Source of the DNA: [Zimmermannella] bifida NBRC 103089
GTDB taxonomy: Bacteria; Actinomycetota; Actinomycetes; Actinomycetales; Microbacteriaceae
Direction: 5' to 3'
DNA: 64,000 bases
NCBI RefSeq assembly: GCF_001570925.1
Contig: NZ_BCSP01000005.1
Coordinates: forward strand, 1 to 64,000
Below are positions 37,178-46,975 of this stretch, piece by piece. The translations under genes and the position numbers were made by a program. The notes beneath the pieces were generated by a model that was given only the letters and a program-made list of their open reading frames with translations, did not search any database and was not told where the DNA came from. Each line of letters begins with the position of its first letter. Positions within the stretch are counted from its first letter, which is position 1.

Positions 37178-37202
37178 AAGTTGGCCGCGAACAACGTGCG
37201 GT

Positions 37203-37675
37203 TTATGGCGCAGGCGTCGGCACGGCGCTATTGAACACGAAGTCCCAGATCTCGGGGTGCAGTGCGTGTGCGCCGGAGCTCAGCATGCCGCCAAATACGA
37301 TCGCGATGATCGCGCCGGTGAACGCGCACCAAGCCACGCGCTTACCCGCCTTGTAACGGCGCAGCGCAATGTAGAGCCAGATGGCGTAGTTGAGCGGGTG
37401 GCCGATGATTCCCGCGCAGCTGAGGACGTCGAGTCCCTCAGGACGGTGATACTCACCGAGGTTGTTCATCCGGAAAATTTCAGCAGCGTTGTTCACGAAC
37501 GCCTGCTCGGTAGCGGCGTTCATGTTCATGATCGTGCCGACGATGCCCAGCGCAAAGAGCACGATCGCCATGGAACGATCGCTCTTGCGCTGAAGCTGCT
37601 TGAGCTCTTCCGGCGTTGGAATGGGGCCGGGCCCCGGAGCGTTGCCCCGAGGCCCGGTTTTCGAGGAATTTGCCA

Positions 37676-37676
<1 letters not shown>
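37203..37676 (-). CDS. Small membrane protein coupled to fba, function unknown
   Basis: A 157-residue protein with a Pro/Gly-rich start (GPGPIPTPEELKQLQRKSD) and about three membrane helices (near residues 37-55, 88-105 and 113-133). GTG 37676 overlaps the fba stop (TAGTG), so it is translated from the fba mRNA. Similar uncharacterised proteins follow fba in related Actinobacteria. No enzymatic motif is visible. Confidence 0.65.
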
Positions 37677-38704
<1,028 letters not shown>

Positions 38705-38922
38705 GAAGACTCCTTGGTTGTGTGACGAGACGAGTGCATCCTATCGGCATGAGTTGACCGCAACACGAGCGTGTTGCACAGCTAAACATTCTGGTGCGGC
38801 TGTGCGAGGTGATCAGGAATTAGCTGGATGCGTTTCGACCGTTCTCGCGGGTGCGGTTCACCGAATATCGAGTGAGCGTGACTAGGCTGAATACAGTTGG
38901 TACAACGTCGAAAGGGTTCATC

Positions 38923-39936
38923 GTGACCGAATCTCAGTCTGCCGCGAGTCACCGCGAAGCGGAACTCATGGATCATCCTGACCGTAACCTCGCCATGGAG
39001 CTCGTTCGCGCCACCGAGGCTGCCGCGATTCGCGCAGTGCCGTGGATTGGTCGAGGCAACAAGAACGCTGCCGACGGTGCGGCAGTGGATGCGATGCGCA
39101 AGTTCCTCGCGACCGTTGAGTTCCAGGGCGAAGTCGTTATCGGTGAGGGCGAGAAGGATGAGGCGCCCATGCTGTTCAACGGCGAAATCGTGGGTAACGG
39201 CACCGGCCCGCTCTGCGACATTGCTGTTGACCCGATCGACGGTACGAGCCTGACCGCTGCCGGCCGCCAGAACGCGCTCAGCGTGATTGCCGTGGCCGAC
39301 CGCGGCACCATGTACAACCCCAAAGAGGTTTTCTACATGGAGAAGATCGTTACCGGTCCTGCCGGTAAGGATGTCATCGACCTCGAACGCCCGATCGGCG
39401 ACAACATCCGCGGTCTCGCGAAGGCGCTTGGCAAGGGCGTCGAAGACATGAACATCGCCGTGCTTGACCGTCCGCGTCACGAGCAGCTGATTCACGACAT
39501 CCGTGAATCTGGTGCCGGTACCGAGCTGCTGCTCGACGGTGACGTTGCCGGTGGTATTAACGCTGCGCTGCAGACCGGTCGCATCGATATGTGTGTTGGT
39601 ATTGGCGGCACGCCTGAGGGCATCATCACTGCCTGCGCCATTAAGGGTCTTGACGGTGTCATGCAGACGCGCCTGTTCCCGCGCAACGACGAAGAGCGTT
39701 CGAACGCCATCAATGCCGGTCACGATCTCGACCGAGTGCTGACCGCTGACGACCTGGTTCGCACCGACAACACGTTCTTCGTGTGCACCGGCGTTACCGA
39801 CGGTGGTTTGGTTAAGGGTGTCAACCGCGAACGTGACCAGATCACGACCGACTCGGTTGTGCTGCGCGCCCGTTCGGGTACGTTCCGCCGCGTAACCGCT
39901 GTACACCGCGTATCGAAGTGGCTGGACGAAGACTAA
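38923..39936 (+). CDS. glpX: Fructose-1,6-bisphosphatase, class II
   Basis: A 337-residue GlpX-type FBPase that hydrolyses fructose-1,6-bisphosphate in gluconeogenesis. The metal and phosphate site is at VDPIDGTSLTAAG, with the upstream acid pair in VIGEGEKDEAPML and VGIGGTPEGI later. GTG 38923 follows AAAGGG by seven bases and gives a family-length start; the frame upstream to 38851 lies in the promoter region. GlpX is the main FBPase of Actinobacteria. Confidence 0.95.
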   Translation: MTESQSAASHREAELMDHPDRNLAMELVRATEAAAIRAVPWIGRGNKNAADGAAVDAMRKFLATVEFQGEVVIGEGEKDEAPMLFNGEIVGNGTGPLCDIAVDPIDGTSLTAAGRQNALSVIAVADRGTMYNPKEVFYMEKIVTGPAGKDVIDLERPIGDNIRGLAKALGKGVEDMNIAVLDRPRHEQLIHDIRESGAGTELLLDGDVAGGINAALQTGRIDMCVGIGGTPEGIITACAIKGLDGVMQTRLFPRNDEERSNAINAGHDLDRVLTADDLVRTDNTFFVCTGVTDGGLVKGVNRERDQITTDSVVLRARSGTFRRVTAVHRVSKWLDED

Positions 39937-39969
39937 CGATCGGCTGATCGCTAGCAGCGACGTTGTTAT

Positions 39970-40002
39970 GAATCGGCTGTCCCTTTAGGGGGCAGCCGAT
40001 TC
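39970..40002. terminator. Bidirectional terminator between glpX and rmuC
   Basis: A 10-bp stem GAATCGGCTG with its complement, extended by partial CCC/GGG pairing, between two convergent genes. Confidence 0.75.
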
Positions 40003-40012
40003 ATTGTTTGTC

Positions 40013-41179
40013 TTACGTTTCTGCTCCTGCCGCATGATCAAACTCGGGTGCGGTGAGCGACCGAGGGGTTCGCTCGACAGGCTTCAGTGTCTCGAGTGAC
40101 TTCGCCGACGGATCGAACTCGGCGAGTTTGCGGGCAGTGGGGAACAGGCGCGTCTCGACGGACCCGACCAACTTGTCGTACGCATCCACCGAGCCGCGCA
40201 GACGCTTGCCGAGGGTGCTGAGATGTTCACTGGTGGTGGCGAACCGGTGGTACAGCTCTTGTGAGAGCTGCAGCACTTCGGCTGCCGACTCGCTGACGCG
40301 TTCTTGCTGCCAGGCTGCTGCCACCGAACGCAGAATCGACCACAGCGTGACCGGTGAGGCGATTGCGACGCCGCGGGCGAACGCGTAGTCAAGGAGTTCC
40401 GCGTCGTGGTTGAGTGCTGCTGATACCGCGGCTTCGCTTGGGATGTAGGCGATCACAAACCTGGCCGACCCGGAAACTGCAGCGGGGTAGTCGCGTGCGC
40501 GAAGCGCATCCACATGCCCGCGAACGGCACCTGCATGCTTACGCATGAGGTCGGTGCGGCGGCGCGCAGACTCATCATCGTGATCACGCAACCGCATTGC
40601 GTCTAAGAAGTACGACATTGGCGCCTTGGCATCGATGATGAGGTGGTGGTCACCGGGCAGATGCACGATAGCGTCCGGCCGCTGCTTGCCGTCGTCTGTG
40701 CTGACGGTTACCTGCGTATCGAAATCAACGTGGTGGATCATGCCCGCTGATTCGAGCAGATTGCGCAATTGCGCCTCGCCCCAGTTGCCGCGGGTCGTGT
40801 TGGCGCGCATCGCCGATGCGAGCTGATGCGTGGCCTCGCGCAGCTCGCGGTCGGACGTCGCCTGCAGACGCAATTGCTCCGAGAGCCGGCCATGAAGTTC
40901 AATGCGCTCTTGCTCGAGCTCGGCGACGGTTTCGCGCATGGTTGTGAGTTCGCTGCGCATCGGCTGCAGCTCCCGTAGCAGCTGGGATTGTGCGAGTTGC
41001 TGTCGCTGAGCGGACTGTTCAGTGAACGCCGAGTTGTTGCGCAGTTCATCGAGCCGCGCTTCGGCAACTGCCGCGCGAGATTCTGCGGCCACGCTGCGCC
41101 CGCGCACCGCATACAGGCCGAGCACGATACCGAGCGCAGCGCCCAAAATGAGGCCAATGGCCAACCACAAGATCTCCAT
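40013..41179 (-). CDS. rmuC: DNA recombination protein RmuC
   Basis: A 388-residue RmuC-family protein: N-terminal membrane helix (residues 3-22), a long coiled coil (about 30-115), and the predicted nuclease domain with GNWGEAQLRNLLESAGM, HLPGDHHLIIDAKAPMSYF (the D and K of the restriction-like site) and FARGVAIASPVTLWSILRSVAAAWQQE. RmuC is linked to limiting inverted-repeat rearrangements. It is convergent with glpX. Confidence 0.92.
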   Translation of the reverse strand: MEILWLAIGLILGAALGIVLGLYAVRGRSVAAESRAAVAEARLDELRNNSAFTEQSAQRQQLAQSQLLRELQPMRSELTTMRETVAELEQERIELHGRLSEQLRLQATSDRELREATHQLASAMRANTTRGNWGEAQLRNLLESAGMIHHVDFDTQVTVSTDDGKQRPDAIVHLPGDHHLIIDAKAPMSYFLDAMRLRDHDDESARRRTDLMRKHAGAVRGHVDALRARDYPAAVSGSARFVIAYIPSEAAVSAALNHDAELLDYAFARGVAIASPVTLWSILRSVAAAWQQERVSESAAEVLQLSQELYHRFATTSEHLSTLGKRLRGSVDAYDKLVGSVETRLFPTARKLAEFDPSAKSLETLKPVERTPRSLTAPEFDHAAGAET

Positions 41180-41233
41180 GCCGACATGCTCGCACGAGCC
41201 CCCGACATGGCCTGTTACACGGTGCCGACTTCG

Positions 41234-42454
41234 CTAGCCAAACAATCCGAAACCGCGGCGGCGGCGCTTCTGTGCCTGCGCTGGCGGCACTGGTGACGCA
41301 TCCGGAATCGTCGCAGTGTCGAGCCAATCCGCAAACGATTGCCACGATGAACCCGCATCCTGAGGCGTGCCAAACGCATCCGCGATCGCTGCTGCTGCAG
41401 ACAACAGGCTCTCGTCTGCATTTCGTTGCTTGGCGAGCGCTTCGCGGGCCAGACGCCCCGGCACTTCGTGCAGCAGCTCGTGCTCACGCAGTCCGTCGAC
41501 CAACGCGTTGACGCGGTCAAGGTAGGCCGGATGCGATTCGGCCAGTCGGCGTCGCCGTGCCGCGAGTTCGCGCACTGCTACACCGGCAGCCGGGTTCTCA
41601 GACTTCGCGAACTCGAGCAGGCGCGCATCCGCATCCGCAAACGAACTGCCGCTAAGTGCCGCGAGATAGTCTGCCGCCTCGCTGCCACCGCGCTCGACCT
41701 CTTCGACATCGCCGATGAGGTCTGCGAAGCGTTCGGCGACGGTCTGCGAATCGGTGCGTTCAAGAATCGCGCAGCTCGCCTGCCACGATGCGGGCATGGC
41801 GCCGGGCAGCGGCTCAGCCGTCGGGACGGTGTCGAGCGGCTGTGCCTCGCCCCAGTACGAGAGCAGCGTCTGCTGCACCTCGGGGGAGTTCGGTGTTGCA
41901 ATAGCGGCAGCAATGAGCAGGTCGTCAGCCACGCGCTCGGCGGCATCGGTGTCGCCCTTGCCATCGCGCACAATCGCCGCCTGCGCGCGTTCGAGCAGCA
42001 GTCGGCGCGCCATCAAGTACGTGGTGCCGTGGTCGTTCGGGGCGAGGATGCGGCAGGCACGCGCGGCTTTCGCCGGCAGTTCGGCGTCGCTGCCGGATTC
42101 GACCCAGTCATTGAGCGCGGCGAGTGCCTTCGCTCCAAACACGCGCTTGAGCTGACGCGAGGGTTTGCGAACGGCGCAGCGCCACGCAATTTCTTCGGGG
42201 AAGACTTCGTCCCACTCGGTGGCAATGCGTGCGAGTGCGCGGTCGTCGTCGAACGCATCGCCCAAGATCACTGCGATGCCCGCGTGCGCGTCGCGTCGAT
42301 CCGTCTCGCGCAACTCGTGCCAGCGGCTCAGGGCCTTGCGGTACGCGGCTTCGCCACCGTCGGCGATGATGTCAATGCCGATGCTGGCGGCTTCGAGCGA
42401 GTCGGGCTCGTTGAGCAGTTGTTGCCAGCGGGTGGTTGATGCGTTGGGAGTCAC
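41234..42454 (-). CDS. Hypothetical helical protein
   Basis: A 406-residue soluble protein that appears almost wholly alpha-helical and is rich in Ala, Glu and Arg, with a basic C-terminal tail (KRRRRGFGLFG). No signal peptide, membrane helix or enzyme motif is visible; the regular helical pattern suggests a repeat scaffold (TPR- or HEAT-like), but I cannot confirm periodicity. GTG 42454 is the start. A long plus-strand frame is antisense to it and is a shadow. Confidence 0.6.
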   Translation of the reverse strand: MTPNASTTRWQQLLNEPDSLEAASIGIDIIADGGEAAYRKALSRWHELRETDRRDAHAGIAVILGDAFDDDRALARIATEWDEVFPEEIAWRCAVRKPSRQLKRVFGAKALAALNDWVESGSDAELPAKAARACRILAPNDHGTTYLMARRLLLERAQAAIVRDGKGDTDAAERVADDLLIAAAIATPNSPEVQQTLLSYWGEAQPLDTVPTAEPLPGAMPASWQASCAILERTDSQTVAERFADLIGDVEEVERGGSEAADYLAALSGSSFADADARLLEFAKSENPAAGVAVRELAARRRRLAESHPAYLDRVNALVDGLREHELLHEVPGRLAREALAKQRNADESLLSAAAAIADAFGTPQDAGSSWQSFADWLDTATIPDASPVPPAQAQKRRRRGFGLFG

Positions 42455-42542
42455 GTCGGTGTCCTGCGGTGTCGGTTGGGTGTGGTCGTGCGTGGTGTTG
42501 GTGCGCGTTGGCGCAGTGTCGATGGCGCGCAGGCTGCCGTGC

Positions 42543-43154
42543 TTAGAACGTTGCGTTCTTCACCAGCGTGCGCTGCGAGTCTTCGTCGTCGGGAGTCAGC
42601 GTGCGAATCTGCACGGCAGTCTCGCGGCTCAATGCCTCGATCGTAAGCAGATTCTTGGTGCGAGCAACGTCAATGACGATGGCGGCGCAGGCTTCGGCGT
42701 CTTCGAGGGGGTCGTGGTGGTGCTCGAGTTCGTATCCTGCGGCGCTCGCCGCGGCAGGGAGTCGGTACGACGGAAGGTCGTAGTGTTTGCGTGCCAATCG
42801 CAGGCTGCAGAAGTACTTGAGCGCGGGGAACGGCAGTGACATGGCGCGACTTGCGGCAACGAACACCCCGATGTCGAACGGTGCGTTGTGAGCGACGATG
42901 ACGTCGTTACCAATGAACTCGAGCATCCTCGCCGCAGCAATATCCCAACCGGGTTCATCCGCCACGAGTTCAGGGCTCACGCCATGTAATTGGATATTGA
43001 ACGGCTCGAAGTGGTCGTGACCTGCGGGCGGGTGGATTAAGAATGACTCGCGCGCGACCATTTCGCCGCCACGAACCCGAACCATCCCAATTGCGCAGGC
43101 AGATGCGGGGGAGCGGTTGGCGGTTTCGAAGTCAATCGCGACGAAATCAATCAT
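42543..43154 (-). CDS. DnaQ-like 3'-5' exonuclease (DEDDh)
   Basis: A 203-residue exonuclease of the DNA polymerase III epsilon superfamily. The DEDD residues are D8 and E10 in VAIDFETAN, the aspartate in VIVAHNAPFD and the final pair in HHDPLEDAEA, where the preceding histidine makes it DEDDh type. It lacks polymerase or BRCT parts, so it is a free-standing repair or RNA/DNA trimming nuclease. Confidence 0.88.
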   Translation of the reverse strand: MIDFVAIDFETANRSPASACAIGMVRVRGGEMVARESFLIHPPAGHDHFEPFNIQLHGVSPELVADEPGWDIAAARMLEFIGNDVIVAHNAPFDIGVFVAASRAMSLPFPALKYFCSLRLARKHYDLPSYRLPAAASAAGYELEHHHDPLEDAEACAAIVIDVARTKNLLTIEALSRETAVQIRTLTPDDEDSQRTLVKNATF

Positions 43155-43208
43155 TCATCTAGTGTGGCAGCCGCTTCCGACACCGTTCGCAGGATGGTCC
43201 GTTGGAAA

Positions 43209-43269
43209 TTTGTTGTAAATACGGGGCGGCAGCCTCTATATGAGGTTGCCGGTCCGTATTTGCAACAGA
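43209..43269. repeat. Large imperfect stem-loop A
   Basis: A 16-bp arm pair (43209-43224 with 43254-43269, two mismatches) encloses a 10-bp pair (43227-43236 with 43242-43251, one mismatch) and loop TATAT. It lies in the 220-base gap between the exonuclease and PemK-like genes, is AT-richer than its neighbours and has no coding pattern. Confidence 0.75.
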
Positions 43270-43286
43270 TATCCGGAGGTGTCCTG

Positions 43287-43359
43287 GCAAGATTTGTTGC
43301 CTCACAGCGGGTTCATCCACATATATGCTTCGGAGGCCCTGTCAGGCAACAAATTTTGC
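43287..43359. repeat. Large imperfect stem-loop B
   Basis: GCAAGATTTGTTGCCT at 43287-43302 pairs with 43344-43359 with one mismatch. The arm shares the ATTTGTTG core with stem-loop A, so the two may be related copies. It ends 16 bases before the PemK-like stop and could also act as that gene's terminator. Confidence 0.7.
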
Positions 43360-43374
43360 GGCGACGCGGCTGAC

Positions 43375-43980
43375 TTAGCGGTTGTGTTTGCGGACCGCGT
43401 TCGCGACCTGATCAAACGTCGCACGATCCAACACGGCGCCTTCACGACGCACCGCATCCGGAGCCACACGAATAATGCGGTTCACGCGCACCTCGCTCGG
43501 ACGGCCCTGCTTGTCCCACGGGCCGGTACCGATGTCTTGCCAGTAGCGACCGGCGCGGGCCTCCTGCTTGGCATCAACGTCGTGATCCTTGCTGGTGAGC
43601 TGCAGTGCAAGGAACCAGCGGGCATCACGGCCGATAATCAGCACCGGTCGGTCTTTGCCCTGCGAGTGGTCTTCTTCGTACGGCACCCAGGTCCACACGA
43701 TTTCGCCGGGATTGGCTTCACCGTTCGGGTTTGGTGCGTACTCAAACTGTGGGGTGCCGCGAAAGTCGCCCGGATAGGCGCTGGTTGGGCCCGGGTGTTG
43801 TGGGGCGGATGCACCGGGTCGCGCCGGCCGCGAGGCGTCGCTTCGGTTGCCTGGTCGCGCCGCGGGCCGGTCGCGCTGTGAGCGGGTCGGTGTCCCCGAG
43901 AGCTTGTCGCTAATTGCGCGAGTGAGGTGGGGGATGAGGGCGCGTCCGACGCGGCGGGCGAGTGTTGACCAAAACGACAT
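43375..43980 (-). CDS. PemK/MazF-like protein with N-terminal extension
   Basis: A 201-residue protein. The C-terminal half (from about residue 80) matches the PemK/MazF fold: GEIVWTWVPYEEDHSQGKDRPVLIIGRDARWFLALQLTS (in short blocks) and RVNRIIRV near the end. The N-terminal 80 residues are basic and Pro/Arg-rich and probably disordered. There is no adjacent antitoxin, and homologues of this type are common single genes in Actinobacteria, so a classical toxin role is uncertain. Confidence 0.75.
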   Translation of the reverse strand: MSFWSTLARRVGRALIPHLTRAISDKLSGTPTRSQRDRPAARPGNRSDASRPARPGASAPQHPGPTSAYPGDFRGTPQFEYAPNPNGEANPGEIVWTWVPYEEDHSQGKDRPVLIIGRDARWFLALQLTSKDHDVDAKQEARAGRYWQDIGTGPWDKQGRPSEVRVNRIIRVAPDAVRREGAVLDRATFDQVANAVRKHNR

Positions 43981-44093
43981 GACTTGAGCCTAACGATCGA
44001 TGCATGCGAATCTGCCGCGCCGTTCGCATCCGCGCCGAATCGCCATCAATTGCTACAGCGCCGAGTGTTGCGTGCGATACCCGGACGCGCGGG

Positions 44094-44099
44094 TAGACT
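44094..44099 (+). promoter_or_regulatory. Putative -10 box of ychF, leaderless start
   Basis: TAGACT ends nine bases before GTG 44108, so transcription would begin at or very near the start codon. TTGCGT at 44069-44074 may be a weak -35 box. Confidence 0.45.
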
Positions 44100-44107
44100 T
44101 GGCGACC

Positions 44108-45181
44108 GTGGCTCTAACTATTGGAATCGTCGGTCTCCCAAATGTCGGTAAGTCAACGCTGTTCAACGCGTTGACCAAGAACACCGTGCTCGCAGCGAAC
44201 TACCCGTTCGCCACGATCGAGCCGAACGTGGGTGTTGTTGAACTGCCCGACGCTCGTCTCGGCAAGCTCGCTGAGGTGTTCGGATCGGAGCGGATCCTGC
44301 CGGCGACCGTATCGTTCGTTGACATTGCGGGCATTGTGAAGGGTGCGTCTGAGGGTGAGGGTCTGGGTAACCAGTTCCTTGCGAACATTCGTGAGGCGGA
44401 TGCGATTGCGCAGGTCGTGCGCGGATTCAGCGACCCCGACGTGGTGCACGTTGATGGCAAGGTGTCGCCGTCGAGCGACATGGAGACCATCAACACCGAG
44501 CTGATTTTGGCCGACATGCAGACGCTTGAAAAGGCACTGCCGCGGTTCGAAAAAGAGGTCAAGCACAAGAAGATGGATGCTTCGGTGCTGTCGACCGCGC
44601 AGGCTGCGAAGGCGGCGCTGGATGAGGGCAAGCTGCTTTCGTCGACCGATATTGATCTTGAGCCGGTTCGTGAGCTTGGGCTCCTGAGTGCGAAGCCGTT
44701 TATCTATGTCTTCAACGTCGACGAAGACGTGCTTGGCGACGAGGCGAAGCTCGCGGAGCTCGCGGCACTGGTTGCTCCGGCGAAGGCCGTGTTCTTGGAC
44801 GCGAAGACCGAGTCGGAGCTCATTGATCTGCCCGCTGACGAGGCCGCTGAACTGCTGGCGTCGTTGGGTCAGGATGAGTCGGGTCTCGACCAGCTTGCTC
44901 GTGTCGGTTTCGACACCCTCGGCTTGCAGACGTATCTGACGGCTGGTCCGAAGGAAGCGCGTGCGTGGACGATCCGTAAGGGCGACAAGGCGCCGCAGGC
45001 TGCTGGTGTGATTCACACCGACTTCGAGCGCGGCTTCATTAAGGCTGAGATCGTTTCGTTCGACGACCTGGTTGCGGCCGGTTCGATGGCGGATGCGAAG
45101 GCAGCCGGCAAGGTGCGCATGGAAGGCAAGGACTACGTCATGCAAGACGGCGACGTGGTCGAATTCCGGTTTAACGTGTAG
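44108..45181 (+). CDS. ychF: Redox-regulated ATPase YchF (Obg family)
   Basis: A 357-residue YchF/OLA1 protein. The P-loop is GLPNVGKSTLFNALT, the G3 region is FVDIAGIVKGASEGEGLGNQFL, and the ATP-specific G4 variant lies at FIYVFNVDE. The C-terminal TGS domain starts at about residue 275 (TYLTAGPKEARAWTIRKGDKAPQAAGVIH). It binds ribosomes and affects stress responses. GTG 44108 begins the conserved ALTIGIVGL; the longer frame from 44000 overlaps the promoter. It is the last core gene before the island. Confidence 0.94.
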   Translation: MALTIGIVGLPNVGKSTLFNALTKNTVLAANYPFATIEPNVGVVELPDARLGKLAEVFGSERILPATVSFVDIAGIVKGASEGEGLGNQFLANIREADAIAQVVRGFSDPDVVHVDGKVSPSSDMETINTELILADMQTLEKALPRFEKEVKHKKMDASVLSTAQAAKAALDEGKLLSSTDIDLEPVRELGLLSAKPFIYVFNVDEDVLGDEAKLAELAALVAPAKAVFLDAKTESELIDLPADEAAELLASLGQDESGLDQLARVGFDTLGLQTYLTAGPKEARAWTIRKGDKAPQAAGVIHTDFERGFIKAEIVSFDDLVAAGSMADAKAAGKVRMEGKDYVMQDGDVVEFRFNV

Positions 45182-45253
45182 CGCCGCTCGGAAGACATGA
45201 GGGGTGAGGTTTACTAGTTCGGCCCCTTGCCGGATTCCGCGGACCTGGTAACG

Positions 45254-46297
45254 ATGGGGCAAACTTTCACCCGCTACGACGTGACAGGACTTGAATCTCT
45301 CACGCCGATCATGAGAGGCACCGGCGGGGGAATCTACGTTCTAGAGTTTGCAGATGGGGCTCAGTACGTTGGCCAGACCGTCGACTTCGTGGTCCGGATG
45401 AGAACACATATTCGCGGCGGAGGCCGTCATCATGACCCCTGGCGCGACGTGGTTGCCGTCTCTGTAATGAACGTTCCACTCGATGAGCTAGATGTTTGGG
45501 AACGACGCGTGATCGCCGAACGCAGAGCTGCTGGCATCCAATTGCGCAACAAGGTCTACAACTTTGGATTCCTTGGTCCATCTGCGCTCGACTGTGTCGT
45601 CCCCGTCAGCCGGCAACAACATTGGGCTACAGGCGGCGGGGACTTCGGAAATGAACAGTATTCTCAGGCTGCGCAGCGAGAACCCGGTCCTTTGCCTCGT
45701 CTCTTAGCGGCAGAGGAAGCACTCGGCATCCGAGATTTTGGTGGGGGCTGGACAGCTACCGGGGTGGATCTGGTTATCGAAGCGTTGGCTCTGATCATTT
45801 CGCAGGTAGTCCCGGATGCTCCCGCGCTAGAAGGCGAATATTGGACTCTGTCTGATTTTCCCGCCACGAGCGGTGGGCGTTTCGCAACACTCAACGTCGG
45901 CGGGCTTGAACTCGCTTACTTCCCACGTCAGTCGGGATTCGAGAATGGGTTGGACACTGTGATCTTGAACCTGCCTGTCGGGACGGTCCTCAAAGGACCG
46001 ATCCCTGACGTGAAGAGGGGTATGAGGACGGAATTCGAGCAAGCTGAGTTGCCAAGCGGCGATCCATGTTGGGCCGCAACCACTCACTACGGGTTGACCG
46101 TCACAGACACCGTCATGGTTTCGACAGCTGGTCTGGTGTCGGCCGACTTTGGGATCAAAGCACCCCTGCGAGCCTTCGCCCTCGACCTTATGCGAGCAGG
46201 CAACTCTAGCCGCTTTGCCCGCTGGCACAGCCCAGAACTCGCACGGCGTGTTTATGAGCGGGTAGTCGATATCGCCGGAGAACAACGATGTGTTTGA
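45254..46297 (+). CDS. GIY-YIG nuclease-domain protein
   Basis: About 347 residues. The N-terminal 100 residues form a GIY-YIG nuclease domain: GIY at 26-28, YVG at 38-40, the catalytic arginine in VVRMRTH, and a glutamate in DVWERRVIAE. The remaining 240 residues have no domain I recognise; they include NLPVGTVLKGPIPD and a C-terminal helix ending LARRVYERVV. GTG or ATG starts exist upstream; ATG 45254 is preferred. It is the first gene of the accessory island, next to a recombinase remnant, so a role in mobility or defence is possible. Confidence 0.7.
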   Translation: MGQTFTRYDVTGLESLTPIMRGTGGGIYVLEFADGAQYVGQTVDFVVRMRTHIRGGGRHHDPWRDVVAVSVMNVPLDELDVWERRVIAERRAAGIQLRNKVYNFGFLGPSALDCVVPVSRQQHWATGGGDFGNEQYSQAAQREPGPLPRLLAAEEALGIRDFGGGWTATGVDLVIEALALIISQVVPDAPALEGEYWTLSDFPATSGGRFATLNVGGLELAYFPRQSGFENGLDTVILNLPVGTVLKGPIPDVKRGMRTEFEQAELPSGDPCWAATTHYGLTVTDTVMVSTAGLVSADFGIKAPLRAFALDLMRAGNSSRFARWHSPELARRVYERVVDIAGEQRCV

Positions 46298-46324
46298 GTT
46301 GGGCTTCAGCGTCGAGCGTTATTG

Positions 46325-46870
46325 ATGTGTTGCGCCAAATGCGGTGCCAAGGTCACTGATGCCCCACACGGCTACCGGTATGCTCAGCGCGTCGGGCGCG
46401 ACGACGAGGGCAAGACCGTCGTCACGAGCCTCATGCGTAGCGGTGCCGACATCGACGCCTTCGTCATGGCCCTCATCGCCGAACGTCTCAGAAGGCCGGA
46501 CGCCCTGCGCAAGGAAGCCTCGACCGGTACCGGCGCGGCAATCTCCGAGCAGCGCGCACGCATCCTGCGAGCCCAGCGCAACTACGACCAGGAGATCATC
46601 GAAGGCTGTGACCTCAAACGCATCCGTGACGCGCAGAGGCCCGCACGCCCAGTTCAAGGCCGAGCGGCTCCTGCACGGGCAGGCTGCCGGACTTGCCCCG
46701 TCCTTGGAGTAAACGACCCGTCGGAGGCGTTCTTCGACGCTTCGCTTGGAGTCAGCGGCAGGTTATCGAGGTCCTTGCGACCGTAACCCTCCTGCCTCAG
46801 CCCCGCGGCAGGAAGACGTTCAACCCAGACAGCGTGGTCTGGTCATCGAGTGGCGGTGAGAACGCAGCGC
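46325..46870 (+). pseudogene. C-terminal remnant of a large serine recombinase
   Basis: A frame from 46325 encodes part of the zinc-ribbon and coiled-coil region typical of large serine recombinases: CCAKCGAKV, then IDAFVMALIAERLRRPDA, then a helical ISEQRARILRA stretch. The match continues in other frames: FKAERLLHGQAA, DPSEAFFDASLGV, and finally VIEVLATVTLLPQPRGRKTFNPDSV. At least two frameshifts and loss of the catalytic N-terminal domain make it inactive. It marks the former presence of an integrative element. Confidence 0.7.
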
Positions 46871-46975
46871 AGCCGCGCCGGGTGTCTCTGTGAGAGTCTG
46901 ACCTGACGTAAGCGCTGATTCTCCGAGCACAGCCGGTCAGGTCCGTTCTCGCCCAAATGCTTGGAGGAGATCACC

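Noticed and set aside
41426-42439. 337-codon plus-strand frame opposite the helical hypothetical protein
   Set aside because: Third-position pattern favours the minus strand, which also has a plausible soluble helical product; the plus frame has cysteine- and arginine-rich antisense character.
43375-43980. PemK/MazF-like gene as half of a toxin-antitoxin pair
   Set aside because: No antitoxin-sized gene lies upstream or downstream on the same strand; the neighbours are stem-loops and ychF.
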